Below, piece after piece: positions 1 through 6,687 of a DNA stretch of 21,381 nucleotides. Location: positions 1 through 21,381 of the forward strand of contig JBOGUF010000095.1 of the NCBI GenBank assembly GCA_050696075.1, written 5' to 3'. Each line of letters begins with the position of its first letter. Position 1 is the first letter of the stretch. The position numbers and the translations under genes were made by a program. The stretch comes from JBOGUF01 sp050696075. Lineage in GTDB: Bacteria > Chloroflexota > Chloroflexia > Thermomicrobiales > UBA6265. The notes below the pieces were generated by a model that ran no database searches, was not told where the DNA came from, and saw only the letters and a program-made list of their open reading frames with translations.

Positions 1-138
1 CACTTCGATGGTCAGCACCTCGCTATCGGCCAAGGTCGGGTCCGGGCCACGTTGGCGCAAGCGGCGCTCGGCCAAGACGGTGGTCAACGCCTCATCGATC
101 AGGCAGTACGTCGCTATAATGAATGTCGCCAGGTCCAC
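1..138 (-). CDS. Transposase, N-terminal part (IS982-like), cut by window edge
   Basis: Reading the minus strand from a GTG at 138 gives 46 uninterrupted codons to the window edge, beginning VDLATFIIATYCLIDEAL and containing RQRGPDPTLADSEVLTIE. The 'LxDSEVLT' segment after a short basic stretch is typical of the N-terminus of IS982-type DDE transposases; the catalytic DDE residues would lie beyond the window. A GGAGGT ribosome binding site sits at 149-144, five bases before the GTG, which fixes the start. The start codon lies inside a 13-bp inverted repeat (separate entry). The gene points away from the Fe-S protein gene. The assignment rests on recalled family resemblance of a 46-residue fragment, so the family name is less sure than 'transposase'. 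Confidence 0.65.
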   Translation of the reverse strand, partial: MDLATFIIATYCLIDEALTTVLAERRLRQRGPDPTLADSEVLTIEV

Positions 139-199
139 GGGGCACCTCCACGGGTCAGCGGTTCGTCACCGCCCATGGTAGCGCCACCGTGGACCTGGC
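128..199 (-). promoter_or_regulatory. 13-bp inverted repeat masking the transposase start codon
   Basis: Bases 128-140 and 187-199 are perfect reverse complements (gccaggtccacgg / ccgtggacctggc), separated by 46 bases. In minus-strand RNA the 3' arm contains the transposase GTG start (138-136) and the loop contains its GGAGGT. Folding would therefore hide the start. Hairpins of this kind in other insertion sequences block translation from read-through transcripts entering from outside. A smaller hairpin (gcggt-tcgtc-accgc) lies in the loop. The role here is inferred. Confidence 0.5.
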
Positions 200-224
200 T
201 GCTCAAACTTGCACACGGGGCTAG

Positions 225-590
225 CTAGTGTCCGCAGCCGCAGCCCTGTGCCGTTTGCGTATTGCCGCCCGTGTCGAAGGAGTGCCCGCAGGCGCACGAA
301 GCGACCGCGTTCGGGTTGCGCACCGTAAAGCCGCCACCCATCAGCGAGTTGACGTAATCAACCTCAGCCCCTTCGAGGTACATCGCGCTAAAGTTGTCGA
401 CCAGAAGCTTCACGCCCTCGGTTTCGACCAGTTCGTCGCCTTCCTCGGCGGTCTCCTCGATCGTCATCCCGTATTGCAAGCCGGAGCATCCACCGGGGGC
501 AACGAAAACGCGTAGCGCCCCTTCCGGCGTGCCCTGCTCGCCCAAAAAGGTCTTCAACTGGGTGACCGCTTCGGGGGTCATGGTAATCAT
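225..590 (-). CDS. erpA: Iron-sulfur cluster assembly/insertion protein, ErpA/IscA/HesB family
   Basis: A-type carrier protein of about 121 residues that delivers Fe-S clusters to apo-proteins in the cytoplasm. The three conserved cysteines are present: one in GGCSGLQYG and the pair in ASCACGHSF, the family's C-x(60-70)-C-x-C pattern. A Cys/Gly-rich tail ending GCGCGH follows. I start at the ATG at 590 (MITMTPEA, like the usual family start) because GAGGAACC lies at a workable distance upstream; a GTG at 608 would add six residues. The gene is monocistronic as far as visible, with its own promoter at 693-666. An insertion sequence lies immediately after its stop codon. ErpA, IscA and SufA cannot be separated from sequence alone. 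Confidence 0.92.
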   Translation of the reverse strand: MITMTPEAVTQLKTFLGEQGTPEGALRVFVAPGGCSGLQYGMTIEETAEEGDELVETEGVKLLVDNFSAMYLEGAEVDYVNSLMGGGFTVRNPNAVASCACGHSFDTGGNTQTAQGCGCGH

Positions 591-665
591 GTTGAATGGT
601 TCCTCCACCTCGGTGGGTTCATCGCGTGTGCGGTCTGAACGGCTGCCACCTTCGATCCTTCACTA

Positions 666-693
666 ATGATAGCGTCGTCTCCATGCCTGTCAA
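666..693 (-). promoter_or_regulatory. Sigma-70-type promoter for the Fe-S protein gene
   Basis: On the minus strand a perfect -35 hexamer TTGACA (693-688) is followed after 16 bases by TATCAT (671-666), five of six matches to TATAAT. It points to the erpA-like gene, with an expected transcript start near 659 and a leader of about 70 bases. It lies in the 223-base divergent spacer shared with the superoxide dismutase gene. No equally convincing promoter was found there for the plus strand. Confidence 0.65.
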
Positions 694-831
694 GCGCGTC
701 TCATGCAAATTCGACCGTTCGTGTCGTTCTGGCACACCCTTTGCTGCTAGAAACCGTCGCGATGCAGCGCGCCGACGGGGCGTTGCCCGCGCTGTGCGAT
801 CGAATTTACGCGGAGGAGAGGAGAAGAACAT

Positions 832-1515
832 ATGCGACGCGCACTGTTGGTCTGCACGCTTGCTGTCGCCATGCTGCTGGCGCTTGGCGGCCCAGCCCCG
901 GGCTCTGCCCAGGAGGCAACGCCGGAAGGAACGCCCGAACCCGCGCCTGCCGTCACCACACCGCCTTCAGTCGGGTTGACCCTGCGCGACCCGGAGGGCA
1001 ACCTCGTCGGATCGGCTACCCTCGTCGAGAGCATCGACGATGGCAGCGTCACCGTCACCGTCACCGGCGAGGGGATGCCGCCCGGCGAGCACGGCATCCA
1101 CGTCCACGAAACCGGCATCTGCGATCCGGCGGGCGACGAGCCATTCAGCTCCGCTGGCGATCACTTCAACCCGACCGGCGCCAGCCACGGCGGCCCGCCA
1201 CCCAGCGCCGATGCCGCGGCGGCCGCTTCCCCGATCGCCAGCCCGGCTGGCGAAGCGCACGCCGGCGACCTCGGCAACCTGACCGTCGAGGAGGACGGCA
1301 CCGTCCGCTTCACCATCACCACCGACCGCTTCACCCTCTCGGCCGGTGACGCCTCGCTCCAGGACGAGGACGGCAGCGCCCTTGTCATCCACGCCGACCC
1401 GGACGACCTGACGACTGACCCGGACGGCAACGCCGGCGCCCGCATCGCCTGCGGCGTCATCTTCGCCTCGACCGTCGCCCCGGTCGCCAGCCCGGCGGCG
1501 ACGCCTGCCGTATAG
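832..1515 (+). CDS. Secreted Cu/Zn superoxide dismutase family protein
   Basis: Predicted to convert superoxide to hydrogen peroxide and oxygen outside the cytoplasmic membrane. Residues 1-26 are a signal peptide (MRR, hydrophobic core, GSA-QE). All expected metal ligands are visible: H90 and H92 (HGIHVH), bridging H111 (DHFNPTG), H119 (SHGG), H143 and D146 (HAGDLGN), and H187 (VIHADPDDL). C97 and C207 match the conserved disulfide. The start ATG follows AGGAGGAGAGGAGAAG closely. Oddities are an Ala/Ser/Pro insertion of about 20 residues (122-142) between the zinc ligands H119 and H143, and low-complexity Pro/Thr/Glu linkers at both ends. The stop codon touches a heptamer repeat array shared with the convergent EamA gene. 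Confidence 0.93.
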   Translation: MRRALLVCTLAVAMLLALGGPAPGSAQEATPEGTPEPAPAVTTPPSVGLTLRDPEGNLVGSATLVESIDDGSVTVTVTGEGMPPGEHGIHVHETGICDPAGDEPFSSAGDHFNPTGASHGGPPPSADAAAAASPIASPAGEAHAGDLGNLTVEEDGTVRFTITTDRFTLSAGDASLQDEDGSALVIHADPDDLTTDPDGNAGARIACGVIFASTVAPVASPAATPAV

Positions 1516-1600
1516 GCGGAAGGCGGAAGGCGGGAAGCGTTAGACAACGGAGGCGCGCTCTTCGCTCACCGTTTCCGCCTTCCGTCTTCCGCCTTCCGCC
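1515..1600. repeat. Degenerate 7-bp tandem repeats forming an inverted repeat
   Basis: Left side: ggcggaa, ggcggaa, ggcggga (1515-1535). Right side: ttccgcc, ttccgtc, ttccgcc, ttccgcc (1573-1600). The arms 1515-1529 and 1586-1600 are perfect complements. The unit lies between convergent genes and could act as a bidirectional terminator. Its right arm encodes the last residues of the EamA protein (EGGRRKAE). The bases between the arms (gcgttag, acaacgg, gcgcg) resemble those of the array at 13729-13787. Confidence 0.7.
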
Positions 1601-2469
1601 CGCGCTCGCCGGCGCCATTGCAGAATCAGCACCGCGCTCACGACGAGCACCCCGCCCATCAACTGCGGCGGCCGCAAGTGTTCGTCGAGCAGGAACGCGG
1701 CCAGGACGATGGTCAGCACCGGCTCGGCGGTCATCAGGATTCCTGCCGCCGACGGGCCGACGCGGGCGATGCCGGCAAAGCTCAACCCGTTCGCCAGGAT
1801 CGAGGACATCAGCGCCAACCCAGCCACCGGCAGCCAGCCCCACGGCTCGAAGTCGAGCACGATCTTTTGCGTCGCCAATCCGACGAGCATATAGGCGACC
1901 GCCGAGCCGGTCGTGATCGACGCGCCGAGTTGGTACGCGGGCAACTCCTTCAACAACGCGTGGCCAATCAGAAAGGTCGCCGCGCATCCCACCGCCGACG
2001 CCAGCGCCAGCAGCACCCCGGTCGTGTCGAGGTCCGCCCCACTCGCCCCGGAGAGAACCAACACCACGCCGGCCGAGGCCACGACCAGGGCGGCCAGCCG
2101 CCGCCGCGTCGCCCGCTCCTGCCGCAGCAGCACCGCGCCGACCATCACCATCGCCGGATAGGTGTAAAAAAGGAGCGAAACGAGCGCCGCGTCGAGCCGC
2201 GCCAGCGCGCTCGCCATCAACCAGAACTGCACGCTCGAGAGCAGCAGCCCAACCACGAACCCCTTGGCCAGCGCCCGGCGCGGCGCCAGCGCCATCCCCA
2301 TCGCCTGCACCACGCCCCAGTAGAGACCGGTGGCAATAATCGTCCGCCCCGCCATCAGTGTCAGCACCGTGACGTCGGCCCGGTATGCGTACTTGGTCAG
2401 GATCGGCAACGTGCTGTAGCAGATCGCCGCCAGCAGGCAAAGGAGCACGCCCTCCCGCTCGCGCGTCAC
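1540..2469 (-). CDS. EamA/DMT-superfamily inner membrane transporter
   Basis: A 309-residue protein with about ten hydrophobic segments in two homologous halves, as in the EamA (RhaT/YdcZ-like) family of drug/metabolite exporters. Typical features are the first-half segment ALVSLLFYTYPAMVMVGAVLL and its second-half counterpart GILMTAEPVLTIVLAAFLLDEHL. The substrate cannot be read from the sequence; exported amino acids or related metabolites are common for the family. The GTG start at 2469 lies 24 bases downstream of the preceding gene's stop, with GGGAG upstream, so it is probably the last gene of a GNAT, glycosidase-like, EamA operon. The charged C-terminal tail (EGGRRKAETVSEERASVV) is encoded by the intergenic repeat, suggesting the repeat extended the reading frame. 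Confidence 0.9.
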   Translation of the reverse strand: MTREREGVLLCLLAAICYSTLPILTKYAYRADVTVLTLMAGRTIIATGLYWGVVQAMGMALAPRRALAKGFVVGLLLSSVQFWLMASALARLDAALVSLLFYTYPAMVMVGAVLLRQERATRRRLAALVVASAGVVLVLSGASGADLDTTGVLLALASAVGCAATFLIGHALLKELPAYQLGASITTGSAVAYMLVGLATQKIVLDFEPWGWLPVAGLALMSSILANGLSFAGIARVGPSAAGILMTAEPVLTIVLAAFLLDEHLRPPQLMGGVLVVSAVLILQWRRRARAEGGRRKAETVSEERASVV

Positions 2470-2493
2470 CGTCCGCGCTCCCCGTTGTGAGGC

Positions 2494-3552
2494 TTACCAG
2501 CCACGGGCGGCCGCCTCTTCGCGCAAGGCGTCGAGCGCCGGCTTGTCCTCGCCAGCGCCGGGGTAGGTGCGCAAACCGACCGTGCCCAAGAAGGCGGCGA
2601 ACTGTTCGGTCTGGTGCTGGAAGAGCGCGGAGTAGGCTTCGACCCCTTCCGGCGAGAGATCATGCAGCCAGGTGAATTCGATCCGCTCGACCTGCTCCGC
2701 GTGGTCGTCCCAGGCGGTAAATACCTCGCGCACGAACTGCTCCTGGATGAGTATCGAGCTGTAGTTGACCGCGCTGCTCGGGTAACAGAGCTGCGTGAAG
2801 CGGATCGTCTTGTCCGGGTACTGAGCGGCCAGCGCGTCAAACTCGCCCGCGATCCCGTCCAGCGGCCGCACCATCCCCGCCTCGTCCAACGGAAAGTAGG
2901 AGACGGCGACGAAGTCGCTGTGGACGTTCAGCGTCTCGAAGTACTCCGCCGCCGGGCCCAAGATGTTAATCTGCAACCCTTCGACCCCGACCCGCAACCC
3001 CGGTCGCAGCGTCCGCGCGTAGTCGGCCGCGGCCGCGTAGAATCGCTCGTACCGCGCCCACCCCTCCGCATTCGCCAGGAGGTGACTCTCGATCTCAAGC
3101 CCAATCAAGAGTGTCGGAATCTCGACGTCCGGCAGCGCGGCGAAGACGAAGTCGAGCAGCCGCTGATACCGCTCGATGAACACCGGGTCGTCGAACGCCA
3201 CGCCGGTCAGATCGGCCGGCACGCTCTTCTCCACCGAACTGATCGGCGCCACGACCAGGCTGACCGGCATCCCTTGGGCCGGGTAGAACTGATTCACCGC
3301 CTGGAGGCCATCCCCCACGTACTCGCCCGGCGCCGTCTCCAGCTCGTCCCAGCGGAATGTCAGCTCGATCTCGTCCATCCCCGCGTCCCGCGCGATCGCG
3401 AACGCCGGTTCATACTCGCCGTTCTCCGGCGTTGTGACCGTGATGCTCAGCACCCGGTCCCCCTTCGCCACCGGCTCGGCCTCCCGCGCCGTTGCTCCGC
3501 CAACGCCAATGACCATCAGCAAGGCAGCAATGGTAATAAGTCGAGACGCCAA
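2494..3552 (-). CDS. Secreted glycoside hydrolase-like TIM-barrel protein, probably catalytically altered
   Basis: A 352-residue protein with a signal peptide (about 1-22: ASRLITIAALLMVIGVGGATA). Its barrel-like pattern (ELTFRWDELETAPGEY near 63-78, LLIGLEIESHLL near 148-159, RFTQLCYPSS at 251-260, FTWLHDLSPE near 293-302) resembles secreted GH53/GH5-like glycosidases. In that pattern the first Glu of GLEIE (E153) would be the acid/base. The second catalytic Glu usually sits in an 'EVGYPSS' motif, but here it is Gln254. I chose TTG at 3552 because AAAGGAG lies eight bases upstream and a signal peptide follows; the frame stays open much further upstream only because it shadows the GNAT gene. 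It lies 44 bases after the GNAT gene, same strand. The substrate is unknown and the fold assignment is by motif resemblance. Confidence 0.7.
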   Translation of the reverse strand: MASRLITIAALLMVIGVGGATAREAEPVAKGDRVLSITVTTPENGEYEPAFAIARDAGMDEIELTFRWDELETAPGEYVGDGLQAVNQFYPAQGMPVSLVVAPISSVEKSVPADLTGVAFDDPVFIERYQRLLDFVFAALPDVEIPTLLIGLEIESHLLANAEGWARYERFYAAAADYARTLRPGLRVGVEGLQINILGPAAEYFETLNVHSDFVAVSYFPLDEAGMVRPLDGIAGEFDALAAQYPDKTIRFTQLCYPSSAVNYSSILIQEQFVREVFTAWDDHAEQVERIEFTWLHDLSPEGVEAYSALFQHQTEQFAAFLGTVGLRTYPGAGEDKPALDALREEAAARGW

Positions 3553-3596
3553 GGGACGCGCTCCTTTCAAGTGATACCCGCGCGGACCGGCCACCA

Positions 3597-4211
3597 TTAC
3601 ACAGGCATCCTTGTCTCTTCGCAAGACGTACGATCCAGCCTTCCCTCGAACCACGCCTTCACCCCTGGCCACTCGCGTTCGACGATGCTGTAGAACGCCG
3701 TATCGCGGACCGTGCCGTCCGGCAGCACCCGATGGTTGCGGTGGATCCCCTCGAACTGCCCGCCGATGCGCTCGATCGCCCGCCGGGAGCGGTCGTTGCG
3801 CCGGTCGGTCTTGAGTTGCACGCGAAGGCACTCCCACGCCTCGAAGGCGTGCCGCAGCAGCAGGTACTTGCACTCGGTGTTGATCGGCGTCCGCCGCGCG
3901 TCGCGCCCCAGCCACGTCCAGCCGATCTCCACCCCGCGGTGCGCCGCTTGGATCTCCATGAACCGCGTCGAACCGACCACCTCCCCGCGTTCCCGGTCGA
4001 CGATGGCGAACGGCAACTCCGTCCCGGTCGCCCGCGCCGCCAGCGCCGTCCCGATCCAGGCGCGGACCTCCTCGATCGTCGTCAGCCGCGTCGGCATCCA
4101 CCGCCAGATCGTCTCGTCCGCGGCGGCAGCAAGTAACCCCTCGGCGTGCTGCCGCGTCAGCGGCTCCAGCCGCGCCCACCGCCCCTCTAGCGTCACTGGA
4201 GCGAACTCCAT
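3597..4211 (-). CDS. GNAT-family N-acetyltransferase (RimJ/RimL type)
   Basis: Full-length (204 residues) acetyl-CoA-dependent acetyltransferase. Motifs in order: an N-terminal LEGRWARLEPLT, then GEVVGSTRFMEI and GVEIGWTWLGRDARRT (strands and acetyl-CoA loop region). The segment ECKYLLLRHAFEAWECLRVQLKTDRRNDRSRRAIERIG carries the RimJ/L 'K-T-D-x-x-N-x-x-S' signature and is followed by DTAFYSI. The acceptor is unknown. The ATG at 4211 is preceded by GGAAGGA. It is the first gene of the minus-strand group running to 1540 and is divergent from the LLM oxidoreductase gene, with 110 bases between starts. Confidence 0.92.
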   Translation of the reverse strand: MEFAPVTLEGRWARLEPLTRQHAEGLLAAAADETIWRWMPTRLTTIEEVRAWIGTALAARATGTELPFAIVDRERGEVVGSTRFMEIQAAHRGVEIGWTWLGRDARRTPINTECKYLLLRHAFEAWECLRVQLKTDRRNDRSRRAIERIGGQFEGIHRNHRVLPDGTVRDTAFYSIVEREWPGVKAWFEGRLDRTSCEETRMPV

Positions 4212-4321
4212 GCGTCGGTCCTTCCTTCCCAGATGGCGGTAGTTCGCGCGATGCGGCCGCTCAGGATTGCCCGTACACTTGCCACACGCGACCAGACGGG
4301 TCGCGCTATGAGGAGGGAAAC

Positions 4322-5116
4322 GTGCGTCAGATCAGAGTCGGTCTGCAAGTCCAACCGCAACACGGATCATACGACCAGATGCGCGCGGCGTGGCTCCGCG
4401 CTGACGAGCTCGGCGCCGACACGCTGCACACCTGGGATCACTTCTTCCCGCTCAGCGGCGACCCCGACGGTCAGCACTACGAGTGCTGGACGCTCCTCGC
4501 CGCGATGGCTGAGGCGACCAAGCGCGTCGAGATCGGCGCCCTGGTCTCCGCCAACTCCTACCGCAACCCGAATCTCCTCGCCGACATGTCCCGCACCATC
4601 GACCACATCTCCGGCGGCCGCTTCATCATCGGCATCGGCGCCGGCTGGGCCGAGCGCGACTACAACGAGTACGGCTACGAGTTCAAGACCGGGCCGGACC
4701 GCCTGCGCGACCTCGCCGCCGCGATGCCGGTGATCAAGGATCGCCTCGGCAAGCTCAACCCCGGTCCCGTGCGCGGCCAGATCCCGATCATGATCGGCGG
4801 TTCCGGCGAGAAAGTCACCTTGCGCATCGCCGCCCAGCACGCCGATATCTGGCACGGCTTCGGCGATCCGGCCGAGGCGGGCCGGCGCAACCGCGTCCTC
4901 GACGACTGGTGCGCCAAGGTCGGCCGCGACCCCGCCGCCATCGAGCGCTCGACGACCGTCGCCAAACCCTTCGACGCCGCGCAAGCGAATGCCTACGTTG
5001 CCCAGGGCTTCACCCATCTCATCGTCAACGCCGGCGGCCCCGACTTCGACACCGAACCGTTGCGCCAGTTGGTCGAGTGGCGCGACCGTCGCCGGTCGGA
5101 GGCGGGCAATGCCTGA
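4322..5116 (+). CDS. LLM-class (luciferase-like) flavin/F420-dependent oxidoreductase
   Basis: A 264-residue member of the bacterial luciferase-like monooxygenase superfamily, which uses FMN or F420. Family hallmarks are the strand-helix start RVGLQVQPQHGSYDQMRAAWLRADELGADTLHTWDHFFP, then KRVEIGALVSANSYRNPNLLADMSRTIDHISGGRFIIGIGAGW and the late PIMIGGSGEK. The pattern is closest to F420-dependent members, but the cofactor is not proven. The GTG start has a strong AGGAGGG six bases upstream. It is the first gene of the plus-strand operon; its stop overlaps the next start by eight bases (ATG at 5109, TGA at 5114), indicating translational coupling to the nitroreductase. Confidence 0.9.
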   Translation: MRQIRVGLQVQPQHGSYDQMRAAWLRADELGADTLHTWDHFFPLSGDPDGQHYECWTLLAAMAEATKRVEIGALVSANSYRNPNLLADMSRTIDHISGGRFIIGIGAGWAERDYNEYGYEFKTGPDRLRDLAAAMPVIKDRLGKLNPGPVRGQIPIMIGGSGEKVTLRIAAQHADIWHGFGDPAEAGRRNRVLDDWCAKVGRDPAAIERSTTVAKPFDAAQANAYVAQGFTHLIVNAGGPDFDTEPLRQLVEWRDRRRSEAGNA

Positions 5117-5684
5117 GCCTGAAACGGAGCATGCAGACATGTCCGACGCGCAAACTGTTCGCGACCACATCGCCTTCCTCCGCGGGCTGCGATCCGTCCG
5201 GGCATTTCGGCTGGATCCTGTTCCCCAGCAGGTCGTCGACGACATCCTCGACGTCGCCCGCTGGTCGGGCAGCGCCAAGAATCTGCAACCCTGGGAGTTT
5301 GTCGTCGTCCACGACCGGGCCACGCTGCAAGCGCTGGCCGCGCTGCCGGGATACGTCACCCACCTCGCCGGCGCCGCATTCGTTATCGCCATCGTCTTGG
5401 CCAACGAGCGCGACCGCACCGAGCAGGAAACCTTCGACGACGGCAAGGTGAGCGAGCGGATGATGCTGGCTGCTGCCGCCCACGGCGTCGGCGCCTGCAT
5501 CGGTTGGTTCCACGGCGCCGGCCGCGACGAGGCCAAACGCATCCTCGGCGTGCCCTCGAGTCGCCTCCTGCGCACCGCAATCTCCTTCGGCTACCCCGAC
5601 GAGGACTCTCTTCGCGCCCGCCCTAAACCGCCCGAGGCCCGCAAGCCGCTCAGCGAGCTGGTGCATCTGGAACGGTTCTCCTAG
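5109..5684 (+). CDS. Nitroreductase-family FMN oxidoreductase
   Basis: A 191-residue cytosolic NAD(P)H:FMN oxidoreductase of the nitroreductase fold. Visible motifs are the N-terminal FMN-binding RSVRAF (R-S-x-R-x-F), DILDVARWSGSAKNLQPWEFVVV (the S-x-x-N-x-Q-P-W phosphate/flavin motif), a central helix with ERMMLAAAAHGVGACIGWF, and SFGYPDED near the end. I use the ATG at 5109, which has GGAGG six bases upstream inside the preceding gene; ATG 5139 is an alternative with a weaker site. It is translationally coupled to the LLM oxidoreductase and followed 31 bases later by the AhpD-like gene, so the three are likely co-expressed redox enzymes. The substrate is unknown. Confidence 0.92.
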   Translation: MPEPETEHADMSDAQTVRDHIAFLRGLRSVRAFRLDPVPQQVVDDILDVARWSGSAKNLQPWEFVVVHDRATLQALAALPGYVTHLAGAAFVIAIVLANERDRTEQETFDDGKVSERMMLAAAAHGVGACIGWFHGAGRDEAKRILGVPSSRLLRTAISFGYPDEDSLRARPKPPEARKPLSELVHLERFS

Positions 5685-5715
5685 CCACGTCACCAGCCCG
5701 ACGAAAGGAGTACCA

Positions 5716-6276
5716 ATGACGCGCATCGACGGTGTCGATCCCCAATCGGCGGACCTCGATCCGACATCGAAGGCGGCGTTCGAGGCGCAACGGAAGAAAT
5801 GGGGCACGACGCTCATCAGCCACACGCTCTATGCCCGCCGCCCGAGTATCTTCCGCGCCGCCCGCGGCATGTGGGGTGGTCTCGACGCCTCCGGCCTGCT
5901 CGATCCCAAACTCGTCGCGCTCGTCAATCGCCGCGTCGCGTTTCACAACGGCTGCGTCTTCTGACAGGACCTCAACGCTGCCGTGGGCAGCGCCTTGGGC
6001 GTCTCCGACGAGAAGATCTTAGCCCTCGACGACTACGCCACCAGCCCGCTCTACGACGAGGCGGAACGCGCCGCCCTCGCCTACGCCGACGCCATGACGC
6101 TCACCGGCGAGGACGTCGACGACCCTCGCTTCGCTTGCGTCCGCGCGCACTTCGACGACGACGCCATCGTCGAGCTAACCGCCACCATCGCCTGGGAAAA
6201 CGCCTCCAGCAAGTTCAACCGCGCCCTTCGTGTCCCCGCACAAGGACTATGGAAGCGCCAACAGGCCGCGGAATAG
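5716..6276 (+). CDS. AhpD/carboxymuconolactone decarboxylase-family protein with probable selenocysteine (CxxU)
   Basis: Read through one in-frame TGA (5962-5964), the gene encodes 186 residues of the AhpD/CMD peroxidase-like family. The N-terminal 82 residues end NRRVAFHNGCVF. After the TGA the same frame continues QDLNAAVGSALGVSDEKILALDDY through ELTATIAWENASSKFNRALR to a TAG stop. The TGA falls exactly where the family's redox pair C-x-x-C (NGCxxCQDLN) has its second cysteine, giving C80-V-F-U83. A perfect stem-loop with a GTG loop lies 18 bases after the TGA (SECIS entry). AAAGGAG lies five bases before the ATG. Flanking conservation on both sides with no other lesion argues against a pseudogene. 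A point mutation Cys to stop, or a sequencing error, is the alternative. The gene follows two flavin oxidoreductase genes in an apparent redox operon. Confidence 0.82.
5971..5999 (+). promoter_or_regulatory. Bacterial SECIS-like hairpin downstream of in-frame UGA
   Basis: Stem CGCTGCC (5976-5982), three-base loop GTG (5983-5985), stem GGCAGCG (5986-5992): seven perfect pairs. After a two-base bulge (5993-5994) the stem extends by five pairs (5971-5975 with 5995-5999). The loop G is 18 bases after the UGA. This fits the known bacterial SECIS rules: an apical loop of 3-14 bases with a G in its first two positions, placed about 16-37 bases after UGA. It would recruit SelB with Sec-tRNA. Confidence 0.75.
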
Positions 6277-6290
6277 TTTCCACGTCGCCA

Positions 6291-6677
6291 TCAGTCGACG
6301 ACCGCCTCCGCCTCGATCTCCACCTTCCAGCGCGGGTCAAGCAGGCCGGCGACAACGACCATCGTGCTCGCCGGTCGTGCCTCCCGGAAGAGATCGCCGT
6401 GCGCTCGCCCGACTGCCTCGGCGTGCGCCGCATCCGTGATGAACGTGCGCGTGCGAACGACATGCTCCACCCCGGCTCCTGCCTCCCGCAACGCCGCTAC
6501 GATGATCTCCAGGCACCGTCGCGCCTGCACCTCAGGATCTGTATCGCACGACCCATCTGGCCAGATCGGCGCCGTTCCTGAGACGACGACGCGATCCCCG
6601 ACCCGGATCGCCCGGCTGAACCCGATGCTCGCCTCGAACGGCGACCCGGAGGCGATCCGCTGACGTGTTGCCACCAT
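6291..6677 (-). CDS. RidA-family (YjgF/YER057c/UK114) protein
   Basis: A 128-residue protein of the RidA fold, which forms trimers; classical members hydrolyse reactive enamine/imine intermediates. Family segments visible are GFSRAIRVGDRVVVSGTAPI, the helix ARRCLEIIVAALREAGAGVEHVVRTRTFI and the C-terminal PRWKVEIEAEAVV. The catalytic arginine of canonical RidA (the R in 'PARS-V') appears to be Ser here (RPASTMVVV), so it may belong to an arginine-less Rid subgroup without imine deaminase activity. The second ATG (6677) has AGGAGG at better spacing than the first (6680). It lies about 10 bases after the DUF4091 gene stop, and its ribosome site overlaps that stop, so it is co-translated. It is convergent with the selenoprotein gene. 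Confidence 0.9.
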   Translation of the reverse strand: MVATRQRIASGSPFEASIGFSRAIRVGDRVVVSGTAPIWPDGSCDTDPEVQARRCLEIIVAALREAGAGVEHVVRTRTFITDAAHAEAVGRAHGDLFREARPASTMVVVAGLLDPRWKVEIEAEAVVD

Positions 6678-6687
6678 CATCCCCTCC

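Larger units (their letters stand above)
1..222 (-). mobile_element. Insertion sequence end, 5' side of transposase
   Basis: The transposase fragment and its leader form one end of an insertion sequence whose other end is outside the window. The element boundary probably lies near 215-222, just before the stop codon of the Fe-S protein gene at 225. The stretch 200-220 is a plausible terminal inverted repeat, but the partner end is not visible, so neither the terminal repeat nor a target-site duplication can be confirmed. Confidence 0.45.

Noticed and set aside
1457..2440. A 327-codon minus-strand frame overlapping EamA
   Set aside because: Gly/Arg/Ala-rich composition without hydrophobic helices; shadow of the EamA gene.
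2494..4179. A 561-codon minus-strand frame as one long protein
   Set aside because: The first 209 codons overlap the GNAT gene in another frame and have no family resemblance; a signal peptide and ribosome site place the real start at 3552.
4288..4304. Hairpin gcgacc-agacg-ggtcgc before the LLM gene ribosome site, as a riboswitch or attenuator
   Set aside because: A six-bp stem is expected often in such GC-rich DNA and no aptamer-like context is visible.
5962..5964. Simple nonsense pseudogene interpretation of the AhpD-like gene
   Set aside because: The TGA falls on the redox Cys position and is followed by a well-placed SECIS hairpin with no other lesion, which is unlikely by chance, although not excluded.
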